From the NCBI GenBank assembly GCA_963847145.1, contig CAWJYN010000003.1:496001-560000 (forward strand): a stretch of DNA of 64,000 bases, read 5' to 3'. This document shows, one piece after another, positions 1-7,603 of the stretch. The notes under the pieces are model-generated. The model was not told the origin of the DNA and searched no databases. It worked only from the letters and a program-made list of their open reading frames with translations. This DNA is from JABFRJ01 sp963847145. GTDB taxonomy: Bacteria; Pseudomonadota; Alphaproteobacteria; Rhizobiales; Hyphomicrobiaceae. Within the stretch, counting starts at the first letter, position 1; the number at the start of each line of letters is the position of its first letter. The translations under genes and the position numbers were made by a program.

Positions 1-52
1 CTTTGACGAGGGCCCAATTGCGGCCGCCCGCCTGCCGGGGCCGTTCCGCCAT
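1..52 (-). CDS. Possible 5' end of a gene running off the left edge
   Basis: An ATG on the minus strand at position 52 opens a frame that stays open to the window edge (17 codons, beginning MAERPRQAGG). No clear Shine-Dalgarno sequence lies upstream. There is too little sequence to name a product. If real, it would lie downstream of the ABC exporter on the same strand. Confidence 0.25.
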   Translation of the reverse strand, partial: MAERPRQAGGRNWALVK

Positions 53-132
53 CGATGAACGCAAAGCGACTGAACTCTTTGTTTTGGCTATTTTTTACCC
101 AAACCGTTGCGCCCACTCCATCCGCATGTCCG

Positions 133-1890
133 TTAGTCCTCGGGATGCGTCGGCTCGGTAAAGCCGCCTTCGGCCACCAATCGCGCGAACAGTCCACCCT
201 GCGCCACCAGCGAGCGGAATGTCCCGCGCTCGACGATTTTGCCCTCGTCCAGTACCAGGATTTGATCGGCGTCGGCGACGGTTGAGAGCCGGTGGGCGAT
301 GATGAAGGTTGTACGGCCCTCGCGCAGGGCATCAAGGGCGCGCTTGATCTTGCCTTCCGTCTCCGCGTCGAGAGCGCTGGTCGCTTCGTCCAGAATAAGG
401 ATCGGCGCGTCCTTGAGGATGGCGCGGGCAATAGCCAGCCGCTGGCGTTCGCCGCCAGACAACGATAACCCACGCTCGCCAATGAGAAAATTGAAGCCGC
501 CAGGCTTGCGAACGATGAAGTCGTAGGCTTCGGCAAGGCGCGCTGCGCGTTCGAGTTCCTGGTCAGTTGCATCGGGTTTGCCAACACGCAGGTTCTCGGC
601 AATCGTGCGATTGAAGAGCCCGGCATCTTGGAAGACGACACCAATGGCATGGCGCACCGAGTTCAGGGTGGCGTCAGCGATACTGGTGCCGTCGATGTAG
701 ATCGTGCCGGCGTCGGGCTCGCGGAAGCGCTGCAGCAGGGCGAGTGTCGTGGTCTTGCCAGAGCCCGTGGGGCCAACCAGAGCAATTGTCTTGCCCTTGG
801 GAACTTCGAAGGTGATGTCGAAAATACCCTGACTGCCGGGGCCATACCGATAGCTGACGTTTTCGTAGACGACCCGGCCGCCAACATTTTCCAGGTCATG
901 AGCGCCGGGCTTCTCGATCACGCTGGCCTGAGCATCCAGGAGCTCGAAATAGGACCGCAGGGTGGGTGCCGCCTGGAAGGTGCGGACGACGAAGCCGGAA
1001 AGTTGGTCGAGCTTACCGATCAGGAGGGTGGCGAACCCGACGAACGATACAATGCCGCCCACAGTGATCTCCCCCTGGCCGGCGAGCACGGCGCCCACCG
1101 CAAACACCGCAACCATGGTGATGGTGGCAGCGGCGCGGGTGAGGACGGTGAGTAAGCCCCACCAGGTCAGTACAGGATACTGCGCCGTCAACAGATCCTT
1201 CATGACCGAGCGCATGGCGTCCATTTCGGCGCCAAGCCGGGAGTAGCTCTGCACCACCGTGACGTTGCCAAGCACGTCGCCAACGCGGCCGAACACATTG
1301 GCGTGATACTGTTCGACCGCGGCCTGGCCGTCGCTGGTGCGGCGCACCACGACTATGTTCAGGGCCAAGTAGACCAGTGCGAGCACGCCGAGGATGGAGG
1401 CCATGCGGACATCCATGCTGAGGGCCGTCGGTATGAGCAAGATAATGGAAACAATGGCGGCGAGCTGTTCGCGCAGAAAGGACAGCCAGAGCCAGAAGAG
1501 CTGGTCGGTGCCGGACAAGATCGAACGGACCACCGTGCCAGAGCCCTTTTCAGCATGATAGCTGATCGGAAGTGTGATGGCACGCTCGAAGGCCAGCCCC
1601 ATGGCGTTCATGCGGTGACGGTGCGCGAGGCGGTCAGCTGCAACCGCGGTGACGACGCTGGCGATAATGCCAAACATGCCCAGCGCTGCCCACATGCCGA
1701 TGATGGGAAACGCGCCTTCGGATTTGGACAGCGCATCCACCACCCACCCAAAAAGCACCTGCTCGTACACCTGGACGGCGGCGATCGCCATGCCGGCGAG
1801 CACGAGGCCGATGGTCAGTGCCTTCTCGGATTCGAGCAGCTTGAGTGAGCGCTTGTAAACATCGAGGGTCGTGAGTTTTGGACGAATCAC
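133..1890 (-). CDS. ABC exporter, fused permease/ATPase (NdvA/ChvA-like)
   Basis: This 585-residue protein is a half-transporter with an N-terminal membrane domain (about residues 20-310, several hydrophobic helices) fused to a nucleotide-binding domain. Visible motifs are Walker A GPTGSGKT (373-380), signature LSGGE (477-481), Walker B LILDEATSALD (498-508) and the switch histidine in IIAHRLST (533). Length and architecture fit the cyclic beta-1,2-glucan exporter family (NdvA/ChvA) of Rhizobiales, but general lipid or drug exporters share the layout. It probably works as a homodimer in the inner membrane. The start is a GTG without a strong ribosome-binding site. No glucan synthase gene is in view, so the substrate is inferred from overall resemblance only. 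Confidence 0.85.
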   Translation of the reverse strand: MIRPKLTTLDVYKRSLKLLESEKALTIGLVLAGMAIAAVQVYEQVLFGWVVDALSKSEGAFPIIGMWAALGMFGIIASVVTAVAADRLAHRHRMNAMGLAFERAITLPISYHAEKGSGTVVRSILSGTDQLFWLWLSFLREQLAAIVSIILLIPTALSMDVRMASILGVLALVYLALNIVVVRRTSDGQAAVEQYHANVFGRVGDVLGNVTVVQSYSRLGAEMDAMRSVMKDLLTAQYPVLTWWGLLTVLTRAAATITMVAVFAVGAVLAGQGEITVGGIVSFVGFATLLIGKLDQLSGFVVRTFQAAPTLRSYFELLDAQASVIEKPGAHDLENVGGRVVYENVSYRYGPGSQGIFDITFEVPKGKTIALVGPTGSGKTTTLALLQRFREPDAGTIYIDGTSIADATLNSVRHAIGVVFQDAGLFNRTIAENLRVGKPDATDQELERAARLAEAYDFIVRKPGGFNFLIGERGLSLSGGERQRLAIARAILKDAPILILDEATSALDAETEGKIKRALDALREGRTTFIIAHRLSTVADADQILVLDEGKIVERGTFRSLVAQGGLFARLVAEGGFTEPTHPED

Positions 1891-1981
1891 TGAGAAGCTC
1901 GGTCAGTAAGAGGGCAATCGGGAATGGGCATTGGGCGGTCGCGGCAACCCGATGACAAATGAGACGACCGATTGCCTAACT

Positions 1982-2992
1982 TCAAACCACCAGCACAATT
2001 TTTCCCACATGCGCGCTCGTTTCCATGCGGCGGTGGGCGTCGGCGGCGCCAGCGAGGGGGTAGGTGCTGTCGAGGACGACTTTGACTTTTCCGGCGGCGA
2101 TGAGCGGCCAGACCTGGGTTTCGATGGCGCGCGCAAAACCAGCTTTGGTCTCGCGCGTGCGCGGGCGGAGCGTGGAGCCGGTGAGGGTAACGCGTTTGAC
2201 CATCAGGCGGGCGACGTTGATTTTGACCTCGGCGCCACCCAGCGATGCGATCTGGACGATGCGGCCATCGTCGGCGGCGGCGATGATGTTGCGCTCGGTA
2301 TAGTCGCCACCGACCATGTCGAGTGTTACATCAACACCCTTGCCGCCCGTAACTTCGCGGGCAATCGCGACGAAGTCCTCGGTTTTGTAGTCGATGGCGC
2401 GGTCGGCGCCGAGATCGAGGCAGGCTTTGCACTTTTCAGGTGAGCCGGCCGTGGCGATGACTTTGGCGCCGAAAGCTTTGGCGAGCTGGATGGCGGTCGT
2501 GCCGATGCCGCTGGTGCCGCCGTGCACCATGAACCACTCGCCAGCTTTGAGGCCACCGCGCTCGAAGACGTTGTTCCAAACGGTAAAAATGGTTTCCGGC
2601 AAGGCGGCGGCGTGAACTAGGTCGACGCCAGCCGGAATGGGCAACGCCACCACGTCTTCGGCGAGCGTGTAGGCTGCATAGCCGCCGCCGTTGACGAGCG
2701 CGCAGACGGCATCACCGACTTTCCAGCGGGTGACACCAGCGCCGATGGCCGCGACGTGACCGGCGACTTCGAGCCCAGGGAGCTTTGAATGGCCAGCGGG
2801 CGGCGGATAGGCGCCGATGCGCTGCTGGATATCGGGACGGTTGACGCCACAGGCGGCGTTACGGATCAGGATCTGGCCGCGTTCTGGTTGCGGGGTCTCG
2901 ACGGTGCCGGCGACGAGCACTTCAGGGCCGCCTTTGCCGCGAATTTCGACTGCCGTCATGGCAGTGGGGACTGCAGGGCTCGATGGGGTCAT
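1982..2992 (-). CDS. NAD(P)H:quinone oxidoreductase-like (zinc-free MDR family)
   Basis: The protein has about 336 residues and is a medium-chain dehydrogenase/reductase. It carries the quinone-oxidoreductase pattern CGVNRPDIQQRIGAYPPP near residue 50 and a nucleotide-binding HGGTSGIGTTA near residue 160. Zinc-ligand motifs of alcohol dehydrogenases are absent. This fits the PIG3/QOR-like subgroup, which reduces quinones or enals with NADPH in the cytoplasm. The ATG at 2992 was chosen because AGGAAG lies about 10 bases upstream. A second ATG 11 codons later is also possible. It appears to be a single gene, transcribed away from the DUF1192 gene. Confidence 0.85.
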   Translation of the reverse strand: MTPSSPAVPTAMTAVEIRGKGGPEVLVAGTVETPQPERGQILIRNAACGVNRPDIQQRIGAYPPPAGHSKLPGLEVAGHVAAIGAGVTRWKVGDAVCALVNGGGYAAYTLAEDVVALPIPAGVDLVHAAALPETIFTVWNNVFERGGLKAGEWFMVHGGTSGIGTTAIQLAKAFGAKVIATAGSPEKCKACLDLGADRAIDYKTEDFVAIAREVTGGKGVDVTLDMVGGDYTERNIIAAADDGRIVQIASLGGAEVKINVARLMVKRVTLTGSTLRPRTRETKAGFARAIETQVWPLIAAGKVKVVLDSTYPLAGAADAHRRMETSAHVGKIVLVV

Positions 2993-3177
2993 CGCTGTTG
3001 CTTCCTGGAACGTGTTCTTCGGCACAGATGGTCTCGGGCGCAGTGATGCCCCACGCAAGCCGCAAGAACAAGCGGGCGCGCCTCTTGCTGCAGGATGGAG
3101 ATGAACCAGGCTGGAACGGTGCTATGCTGCTGGTTCTGGCGCGAATGTGCCGCGAAACTGGCGATGGAGCGTAGGCG

Positions 3178-3366
3178 ATGAACTGGGATGACGACCTGCC
3201 ACGACCGAAACGGACGATCACGGTCGGGGACAAGTTGGATCAACTGTCACTGGAGGAGCTCGACGAGCGGGTCGAGGCGCTGGAGGCTGAGGTGGTGCGC
3301 GTGAAGGCCGAAAGCGTGGCCAAGCGAGCGCTGGTTTCGGCAGCGGCGGCGCTGTTTAAGGAGTGA
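3178..3366 (+). CDS. DUF1192 family small protein
   Basis: This 62-residue protein opens with the hallmark DDDLPRPK segment and continues with LSLEELDERVEALEAEV, which looks like a short coiled coil. Both are typical of DUF1192, a small family of unknown function found in alphaproteobacteria. The length matches the family. A purine-rich stretch (GGAGCGTAGG) precedes the ATG. It is divergent from the quinone oxidoreductase gene. Confidence 0.85.
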   Translation: MNWDDDLPRPKRTITVGDKLDQLSLEELDERVEALEAEVVRVKAESVAKRALVSAAAALFKE

Positions 3367-3400
3367 GGCGCGGGGACATTAAGTCTGCCCACACGCATTC

Positions 3401-3826
3401 TTATCCGCGCTTGTAGGGGTAGCAGCGGGCCGCATCGAGGGGCATTTTGAGGTGCTTGGAGAGCGCCAGAATGGCCGCGCCATACTTGGGATAAGGATCG
3501 GCGTTCGAAGGGCCGACGATGACGGGGCGGAACACTTTGCTGTCAAGCCCGTTCGGCGGCAGCATGGCGGTGACGAGGGCCGTACCATCCTTGTCGCGCA
3601 GGGTGAGGAACATGGGCATTGCCTTTTGGATAAAGGCGGCGCGGCCGATGTTCTGTTCAATGGCGGCTAGGGACTTTGGCGGGACATAGGCCGACACTGC
3701 GTTATCGTAGGCATCCTGGAAATACTTGTCGACGGCGTGGTTCATCGCGCGAGCCTCTAGAACCGCTTCGCCGGCTGACTCGAAGCGGAACCAAGTGAAT
3801 GCACCTGCGTCACACATATACTGCAT
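3401..3826 (-). CDS. Conserved hypothetical protein, 141 aa
   Basis: The ATG at 3826 has a good ribosome-binding site (GGAG six bases upstream) and begins MQYMCDAGAF. Longer upstream frames look non-coding. The product is soluble with no signal peptide or membrane segment. Recognisable stretches are WFRFESAGEA near the start, a central MPMFLTLRDKDG, and an Ala/Leu-rich C-terminal helix ending in CYPYKRG. I do not recognise a named family. Downstream of gluQ on the same strand, separated by about 170 bases. Confidence 0.7.
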   Translation of the reverse strand: MQYMCDAGAFTWFRFESAGEAVLEARAMNHAVDKYFQDAYDNAVSAYVPPKSLAAIEQNIGRAAFIQKAMPMFLTLRDKDGTALVTAMLPPNGLDSKVFRPVIVGPSNADPYPKYGAAILALSKHLKMPLDAARCYPYKRG

Positions 3827-3998
3827 GGTCGTCTCCAGGTGGCCGGTATCGAGGGCGGCACGTGCGTATCCTCCCACAGGGCCGGACGCACACATGCGAA
3901 AAGAGATGAGCGTTGTAAGAGGTACGAGTTTTTGCCGCCGTTGCAAGCCATCTTTAGCGATAAGTGATGGCAACAGATGGGCATGACGATTGTTGCCA

Positions 3999-4865
3999 TC
4001 AATAACCGATGCGGTTGCGGACAGCTTCAGCGGGCCAGCCCTGCGCGCGCAACATGGCGAGACTGGTATCACCATGCGACTTTGCAAGCTTCCGGCCGGC
4101 TTTGTCGGTGATCAACGCGTGATGGGAATAGATCGGTTCGGGCAAACCGAGCAGCACTTGCAAAAGCCGATGCAGACACGTGGCGGCGAACAGGTCTTGG
4201 CCGCGAGTGACGTGGGTGATGCCCTGGCGCGCATCATCGACGACGACGGCCAGATGATAGCTCGCCGGTGTGTCTTTGCGCACGATCACCGCGTCTCCCC
4301 AGCGGGCGGGGTCGGCGCGAATGCGGCGAGAGCAGCCGTCACTGTCCAATTCAGTGAACGCCAACGGAGAACCGCCAAGCTTGATGGCTGCGACGCCCAG
4401 CGCGCGGGCCATGTCCAGCCGCAGACAATAGGGCTGGCCGCGCGCCATCCGTTCCGCAATGGCGGCGGCCGGCAGGGACTTGTGCAGCCCAGGATAGAGC
4501 AGCGCGCCCTCTGGATCTGTTGCGCTTGAAACCGCCGCTGCAGCGATCTCGCTTCGGGTTGCAAAGCAGGGGTAAAGAAGGCCGGCCGTGCGCAGCGGGA
4601 TGGCTGCGTCGATATAGACGGGAAAGTGTTCGGACTGTCGCAAAACCGGGGTTTCCCAGGCGATGCCGAGCCAGGCGAGATCCTCGAAGATACTATCGAC
4701 GAACTCCGGCCGCGCGCGGGCTGTATCGATGTCTTCAATGCGAACCAGAAAGCGGCCGCCGAGCCGCTCGGCCCATGCGGCACCGGTCAGCGCCGACAGC
4801 GCATGGCCAAGGTGCAACCGGCCATTGGGCGAGGGCGCAAAACGGAGGATGGACGGAAGCGGCAT
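3999..4865 (-). CDS. gluQ: Glutamyl-Q tRNA(Asp) synthetase
   Basis: This 288-residue protein is a truncated GluRS paralogue. It has the class-I signature FAPSPNGRLHLGHA (HLGH at 18-21) and a KLAKS form of the KMSKS loop near residue 255, and lacks an anticodon-binding domain, which is the GluQRS architecture. Such enzymes attach glutamate to queuosine at position 34 of tRNA-Asp. The zinc-site region reads YPCFATR and YPGLH, so only one of the usual cysteines remains. The ATG at 4865 starts directly before the conserved N-terminus. An upstream start at 4904 is less likely. Confidence 0.92.
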   Translation of the reverse strand: MPLPSILRFAPSPNGRLHLGHALSALTGAAWAERLGGRFLVRIEDIDTARARPEFVDSIFEDLAWLGIAWETPVLRQSEHFPVYIDAAIPLRTAGLLYPCFATRSEIAAAAVSSATDPEGALLYPGLHKSLPAAAIAERMARGQPYCLRLDMARALGVAAIKLGGSPLAFTELDSDGCSRRIRADPARWGDAVIVRKDTPASYHLAVVVDDARQGITHVTRGQDLFAATCLHRLLQVLLGLPEPIYSHHALITDKAGRKLAKSHGDTSLAMLRAQGWPAEAVRNRIGY

Positions 4866-5005
4866 GTGTTGCTCGGAGTAGGCTTGGCCGTGCCAGCGTA
4901 TCATTCTAGGGCAGGGTCAGGGGAGTGCACCCGCTTGCCGCGGCCGGGGGCGTCTGCCTAGTCTATTGTCAAGATCCGGGTTCGGGACGGTTGCGAGCAA
5001 ACCCC

Positions 5006-5821
5006 ATGACCAAACCTCCGATTGTCATCCTCGACAGCGTGACGCAGCTGAAGCCAGAGCATCGGGGAACGGCGGTTTATTGCGCGTCGCATGGCGGGGC
5101 CTATGCGGGGTACTATGCGGCGAAACACGGCGTCGGCGCGGTTATTCTGAATGATGCTGGGATCGGGCGGGAACAGGCGGGCGTCGCAGGGGTGGCTCTG
5201 CTGGCGGCCCTTGGGGTGCCGGCGGCGGCGATCTCGCACCTCTCGGCGCGGATTGGTGATGGCGCAGATGGCGGCAGCCGGGGCGTGCTGTCATTCGTCA
5301 ATGAGCAGGCCCGGGCGGCAGGGCTGGAGACCGGTATGCCCTGTGCGGAAGCGCTGCGCGTGCTGGGCGGCTTGCTGCTTGTGCCCGCGCCAGCGCCGAA
5401 GGAGCTACAGGAATCACGCTTTGTGATCGAAAAGGCTGGCGCGCTGCGGGTGACCGGCATCGACAGCATCGCGCTGGTGACGGAGGCCGACAATGGCCAA
5501 ATCGTGGTGTGCGGCAGCCATGGTGGGTTGCTGGGTGGCCGGCCTGAGACAGCGATCAAGGTGGCGGCCTATGCGGCGGTGTACAACGACGCCGGTGGGG
5601 GCGTGGATGGTGCGGGCTTTTCGCGCCTGCCGGCACTCGACGCGCGTGGCATTGCCGGGGCCTGCGTCGGCTGTTTTTCAGCCCGCATCGGGGATGCGCG
5701 GTCGACGTGGGAGGACGGCGTCATCTCAGCCGTCAATGCGGTGGCGACGCGGCGGGGTGGCAGGGCCGGGCAGTCGTGCCGGGACTTTGTCGGGGCGATG
5801 GTCAAAAGCGCTCAAGGTTGA
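5006..5821 (+). CDS. Unrecognised protein built from two similar halves
   Basis: The product has 271 residues from the ATG at 5006. I do not recognise the family. It contains two related segments, residues about 24-107 and 167-252. Each carries C-x-SHGG (28-31 and 171-174), NDAG-x-G (49-52 and 194-197), SARIGD (80-85 and 225-230) and a GV-x-S-x-VN motif. Spacing between NDAG and SARIGD is 31 residues in both halves. No signal peptide or membrane segment is apparent. The conserved Ser-His-Gly-Gly and Asn-Asp-Ala-Gly motifs look like ligand or active-site loops, perhaps sitting at a pseudo-twofold axis. The gene is divergent from gluQ. Coding is well supported, function unknown. Confidence 0.75.
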   Translation: MTKPPIVILDSVTQLKPEHRGTAVYCASHGGAYAGYYAAKHGVGAVILNDAGIGREQAGVAGVALLAALGVPAAAISHLSARIGDGADGGSRGVLSFVNEQARAAGLETGMPCAEALRVLGGLLLVPAPAPKELQESRFVIEKAGALRVTGIDSIALVTEADNGQIVVCGSHGGLLGGRPETAIKVAAYAAVYNDAGGGVDGAGFSRLPALDARGIAGACVGCFSARIGDARSTWEDGVISAVNAVATRRGGRAGQSCRDFVGAMVKSAQG

Positions 5822-5951
5822 TCGCATCGGGGGCAAATCGCTTGTGAGGCCTTGACCAGGCTCCGCCAGTCCGGCCAGAAGCGGGGCAAGGGCGCTGGCG
5901 CGCAATGCGGCCAAGGCTTCCTGAATGTTTTAATCAAACCACGAGTGAGCC

Positions 5952-6083
5952 ATGACGACGTCGACATCAGCCAAGAGCAAGCCCGCTAAAGCCAAGCGCG
6001 AGCCGAGCACCCGTGAAAAGAAAATAATCGCCGCGAAGGCCCGCAAGACAGCGCGCCATCGCCGCAATGCGCGGCATGGATGA
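5952..6083 (+). CDS. Possible 43-aa Lys/Arg/Ala-rich protein
   Basis: A short frame begins MTTSTSAKSKPAKAKREPST and ends in an arginine/histidine-rich tail. The product would be strongly basic, like small nucleic-acid-binding proteins or histone-H1-like tails. A GAGTGAG stretch lies just upstream of the ATG. It sits alone between a hypothetical gene and a palindromic repeat. Composition argues for coding, but length and isolation leave doubt. Confidence 0.35.
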   Translation: MTTSTSAKSKPAKAKREPSTREKKIIAAKARKTARHRRNARHG

Positions 6084-6107
6084 GGCGGGGCAGAACCTGC
6101 GTTCTTC

Positions 6108-6224
6108 GTAGGGTGGATGAGCGTGAGCGAAATCCGCCGTTTCGGCCGCGGGTCAGCAATCGCTGTGGCGACATCGCGCCTGTGACGGCGGATTACGGAC
6201 GCGAACGGCGTCCTCATCCGCCCG
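6108..6224. repeat. Nested palindromic intergenic repeat (GGGTGGATGAG type)
   Basis: The outer arms are GGGTGGATGAG (6111-6121) and CTCATCCGCCC (6213-6223). The inner arms are AATCCGCCGT (6130-6139) and ACGGCGGATT (6185-6194). The nested layout could fold into a branched hairpin. It contains no credible coding frame. Confidence 0.65.
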
Positions 6225-6321
6225 GACCGCCGCCTGCGGCTACCATTGCGGTGCGCCAAAGCCGCCGCTAAGCTTCTCCTCAAGACCTAAGAAAGATCGC
6301 GCGCTTGAGGGAGTGGTCTAC

Positions 6322-7431
6322 GTGGACTTTGATTTCTCTGACGACCAGAAACTACTGCGCGAGACGGTGCGGCGCTACCTGACTGACAAGTCGTCGCTGA
6401 CGGTAGCGCGACGCGTGCTCGAAGGCCCAGAGACGCACGCGAGCGAAGTGTGGAGCGGGCTGGCTGAACTCGGCGCGCTCGGTGTTGCCGTTCCAGACCA
6501 GTATGGCGGCATGGGGCTTGGCCCGCTCGAACTCTGTGTGATTGCAGAGGAAATAGGCCGCGCGTGCGCGCCGGTGCCGTTCCAATCGTCGGTGTGTCTG
6601 GCAACGAATGCCATTCTCCAATTTGGGACTGAGGCGCAGAAAGCGCTGTGGCTGCCGAAACTCGTGGCAGGTCATGCAATCGGCACGCTGGCGGTGAGCG
6701 AGACGCGCGGTGGTAAGCTGAGCCAACCCGCCGTCACGCTGTCGGGCGACAAGATTTCAGGCACGAAGCGACCGGTGCTGGATGGCGAGGCGGCGCATTT
6801 TGCCATCGTGCTGGCTGGCGGCGCGGGTGGGCTGTCGCTGGCGCTGGTGGATCTATCAGGGGCGGGCATCAGGCGCACGCGTGTCGAGACGTTGGATCCG
6901 ACGCGCAAGGAAGCTGAGATCATCTTCGACGGCGCGCGTGCTGAAGTGCTCGGCGTACGGGGCCACGGGCTGATGGCGCTGGAAAAGTTGCATCAAGGCG
7001 CGGCAGTGTTGGCGGCGTTCGAGCAGATCGGGGGAGCGGAAGCGGCGCTTTACATGGCGCGGGACTTTGCGCTGGAGCGGCACGCCTTCGGCCGGCAGAT
7101 CGGGTCCTATCAGGCGATCAAGCACAAGCTGGCGGATGCCTACATCAAAATCGAGATTGCACGGTCGAATGCCTACTATGGCGCGATGATGCTGGCGTCG
7201 GGTGGCGCTGATCTGCCGCTGGCGGCGGCGGCGGCGCGGGTGGCGGCGACGGATGCCTATGAGTACGCGTCGAAGGAAAACATCCAGACGCATGGCGGCA
7301 TCGGCTTTACTTACGCAGCTGATCCGCATTTGCATTACCGGCGTTCGCGTTTGCATACACTGACGTTAGGCGGGCCAACCTTGTGGCGCGGGCGTCTGGT
7401 GTCGGCGCTTGAGAAGCGGAATGCGGTATAG
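6322..7431 (+). CDS. Acyl-CoA dehydrogenase, small-subunit-like
   Basis: This 369-residue flavoprotein follows the acyl-CoA dehydrogenase fold: N-terminal helical domain (from MDFDFSDDQKLLRETVRR), central beta domain, and C-terminal helices with FGRQIGSYQAIKHKLAD and QTHGGIGFTYAADPHLHYRR. The usual catalytic glutamate region (GT-x-E-I) near the C-terminus reads LGGPTLWR here, so the base appears to be missing. The GTG at 6322 was chosen because GGAG lies eight bases upstream. The next gene is a second acyl-CoA dehydrogenase that keeps the glutamate. The pair resembles the PimC/PimD pimeloyl-CoA dehydrogenase large/small subunits and mycobacterial heteromeric FadE pairs. Substrate is not determined. 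Confidence 0.85.
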   Translation: MDFDFSDDQKLLRETVRRYLTDKSSLTVARRVLEGPETHASEVWSGLAELGALGVAVPDQYGGMGLGPLELCVIAEEIGRACAPVPFQSSVCLATNAILQFGTEAQKALWLPKLVAGHAIGTLAVSETRGGKLSQPAVTLSGDKISGTKRPVLDGEAAHFAIVLAGGAGGLSLALVDLSGAGIRRTRVETLDPTRKEAEIIFDGARAEVLGVRGHGLMALEKLHQGAAVLAAFEQIGGAEAALYMARDFALERHAFGRQIGSYQAIKHKLADAYIKIEIARSNAYYGAMMLASGGADLPLAAAAARVAATDAYEYASKENIQTHGGIGFTYAADPHLHYRRSRLHTLTLGGPTLWRGRLVSALEKRNAV

Positions 7432-7473
7432 ACTGCATCCACGTCTCGAAAATTGTCTCCCCCTATTCTCTTC

Positions 7474-7560
7474 TTCGTCATGCCGGCGCAGGCCAGCACC
7501 CACGACAACAAGCCAATTTTGATGCTTGCCGTGGGTCCCGGCCTTCGCCGGGATGACGAA
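7474..7560. repeat. REP-like palindromic repeat (GTCATGCCGG...CCGGGATGAC type)
   Basis: The segment starts TTCGTCATGCCGGCGCAGG and ends CCTTCGCCGGGATGACGAA, forming inverted ends. An inner pair (CACCCACG and CGTGGGTC-like) flanks an AT-richer loop. It lies between the two acyl-CoA dehydrogenase genes. A related copy occurs at about 51547-51658. Confidence 0.7.
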
Positions 7561-7603
7561 AATGAGAGGGACATCTGGACCACACCTGGATTGGACGGTC
7601 GCC

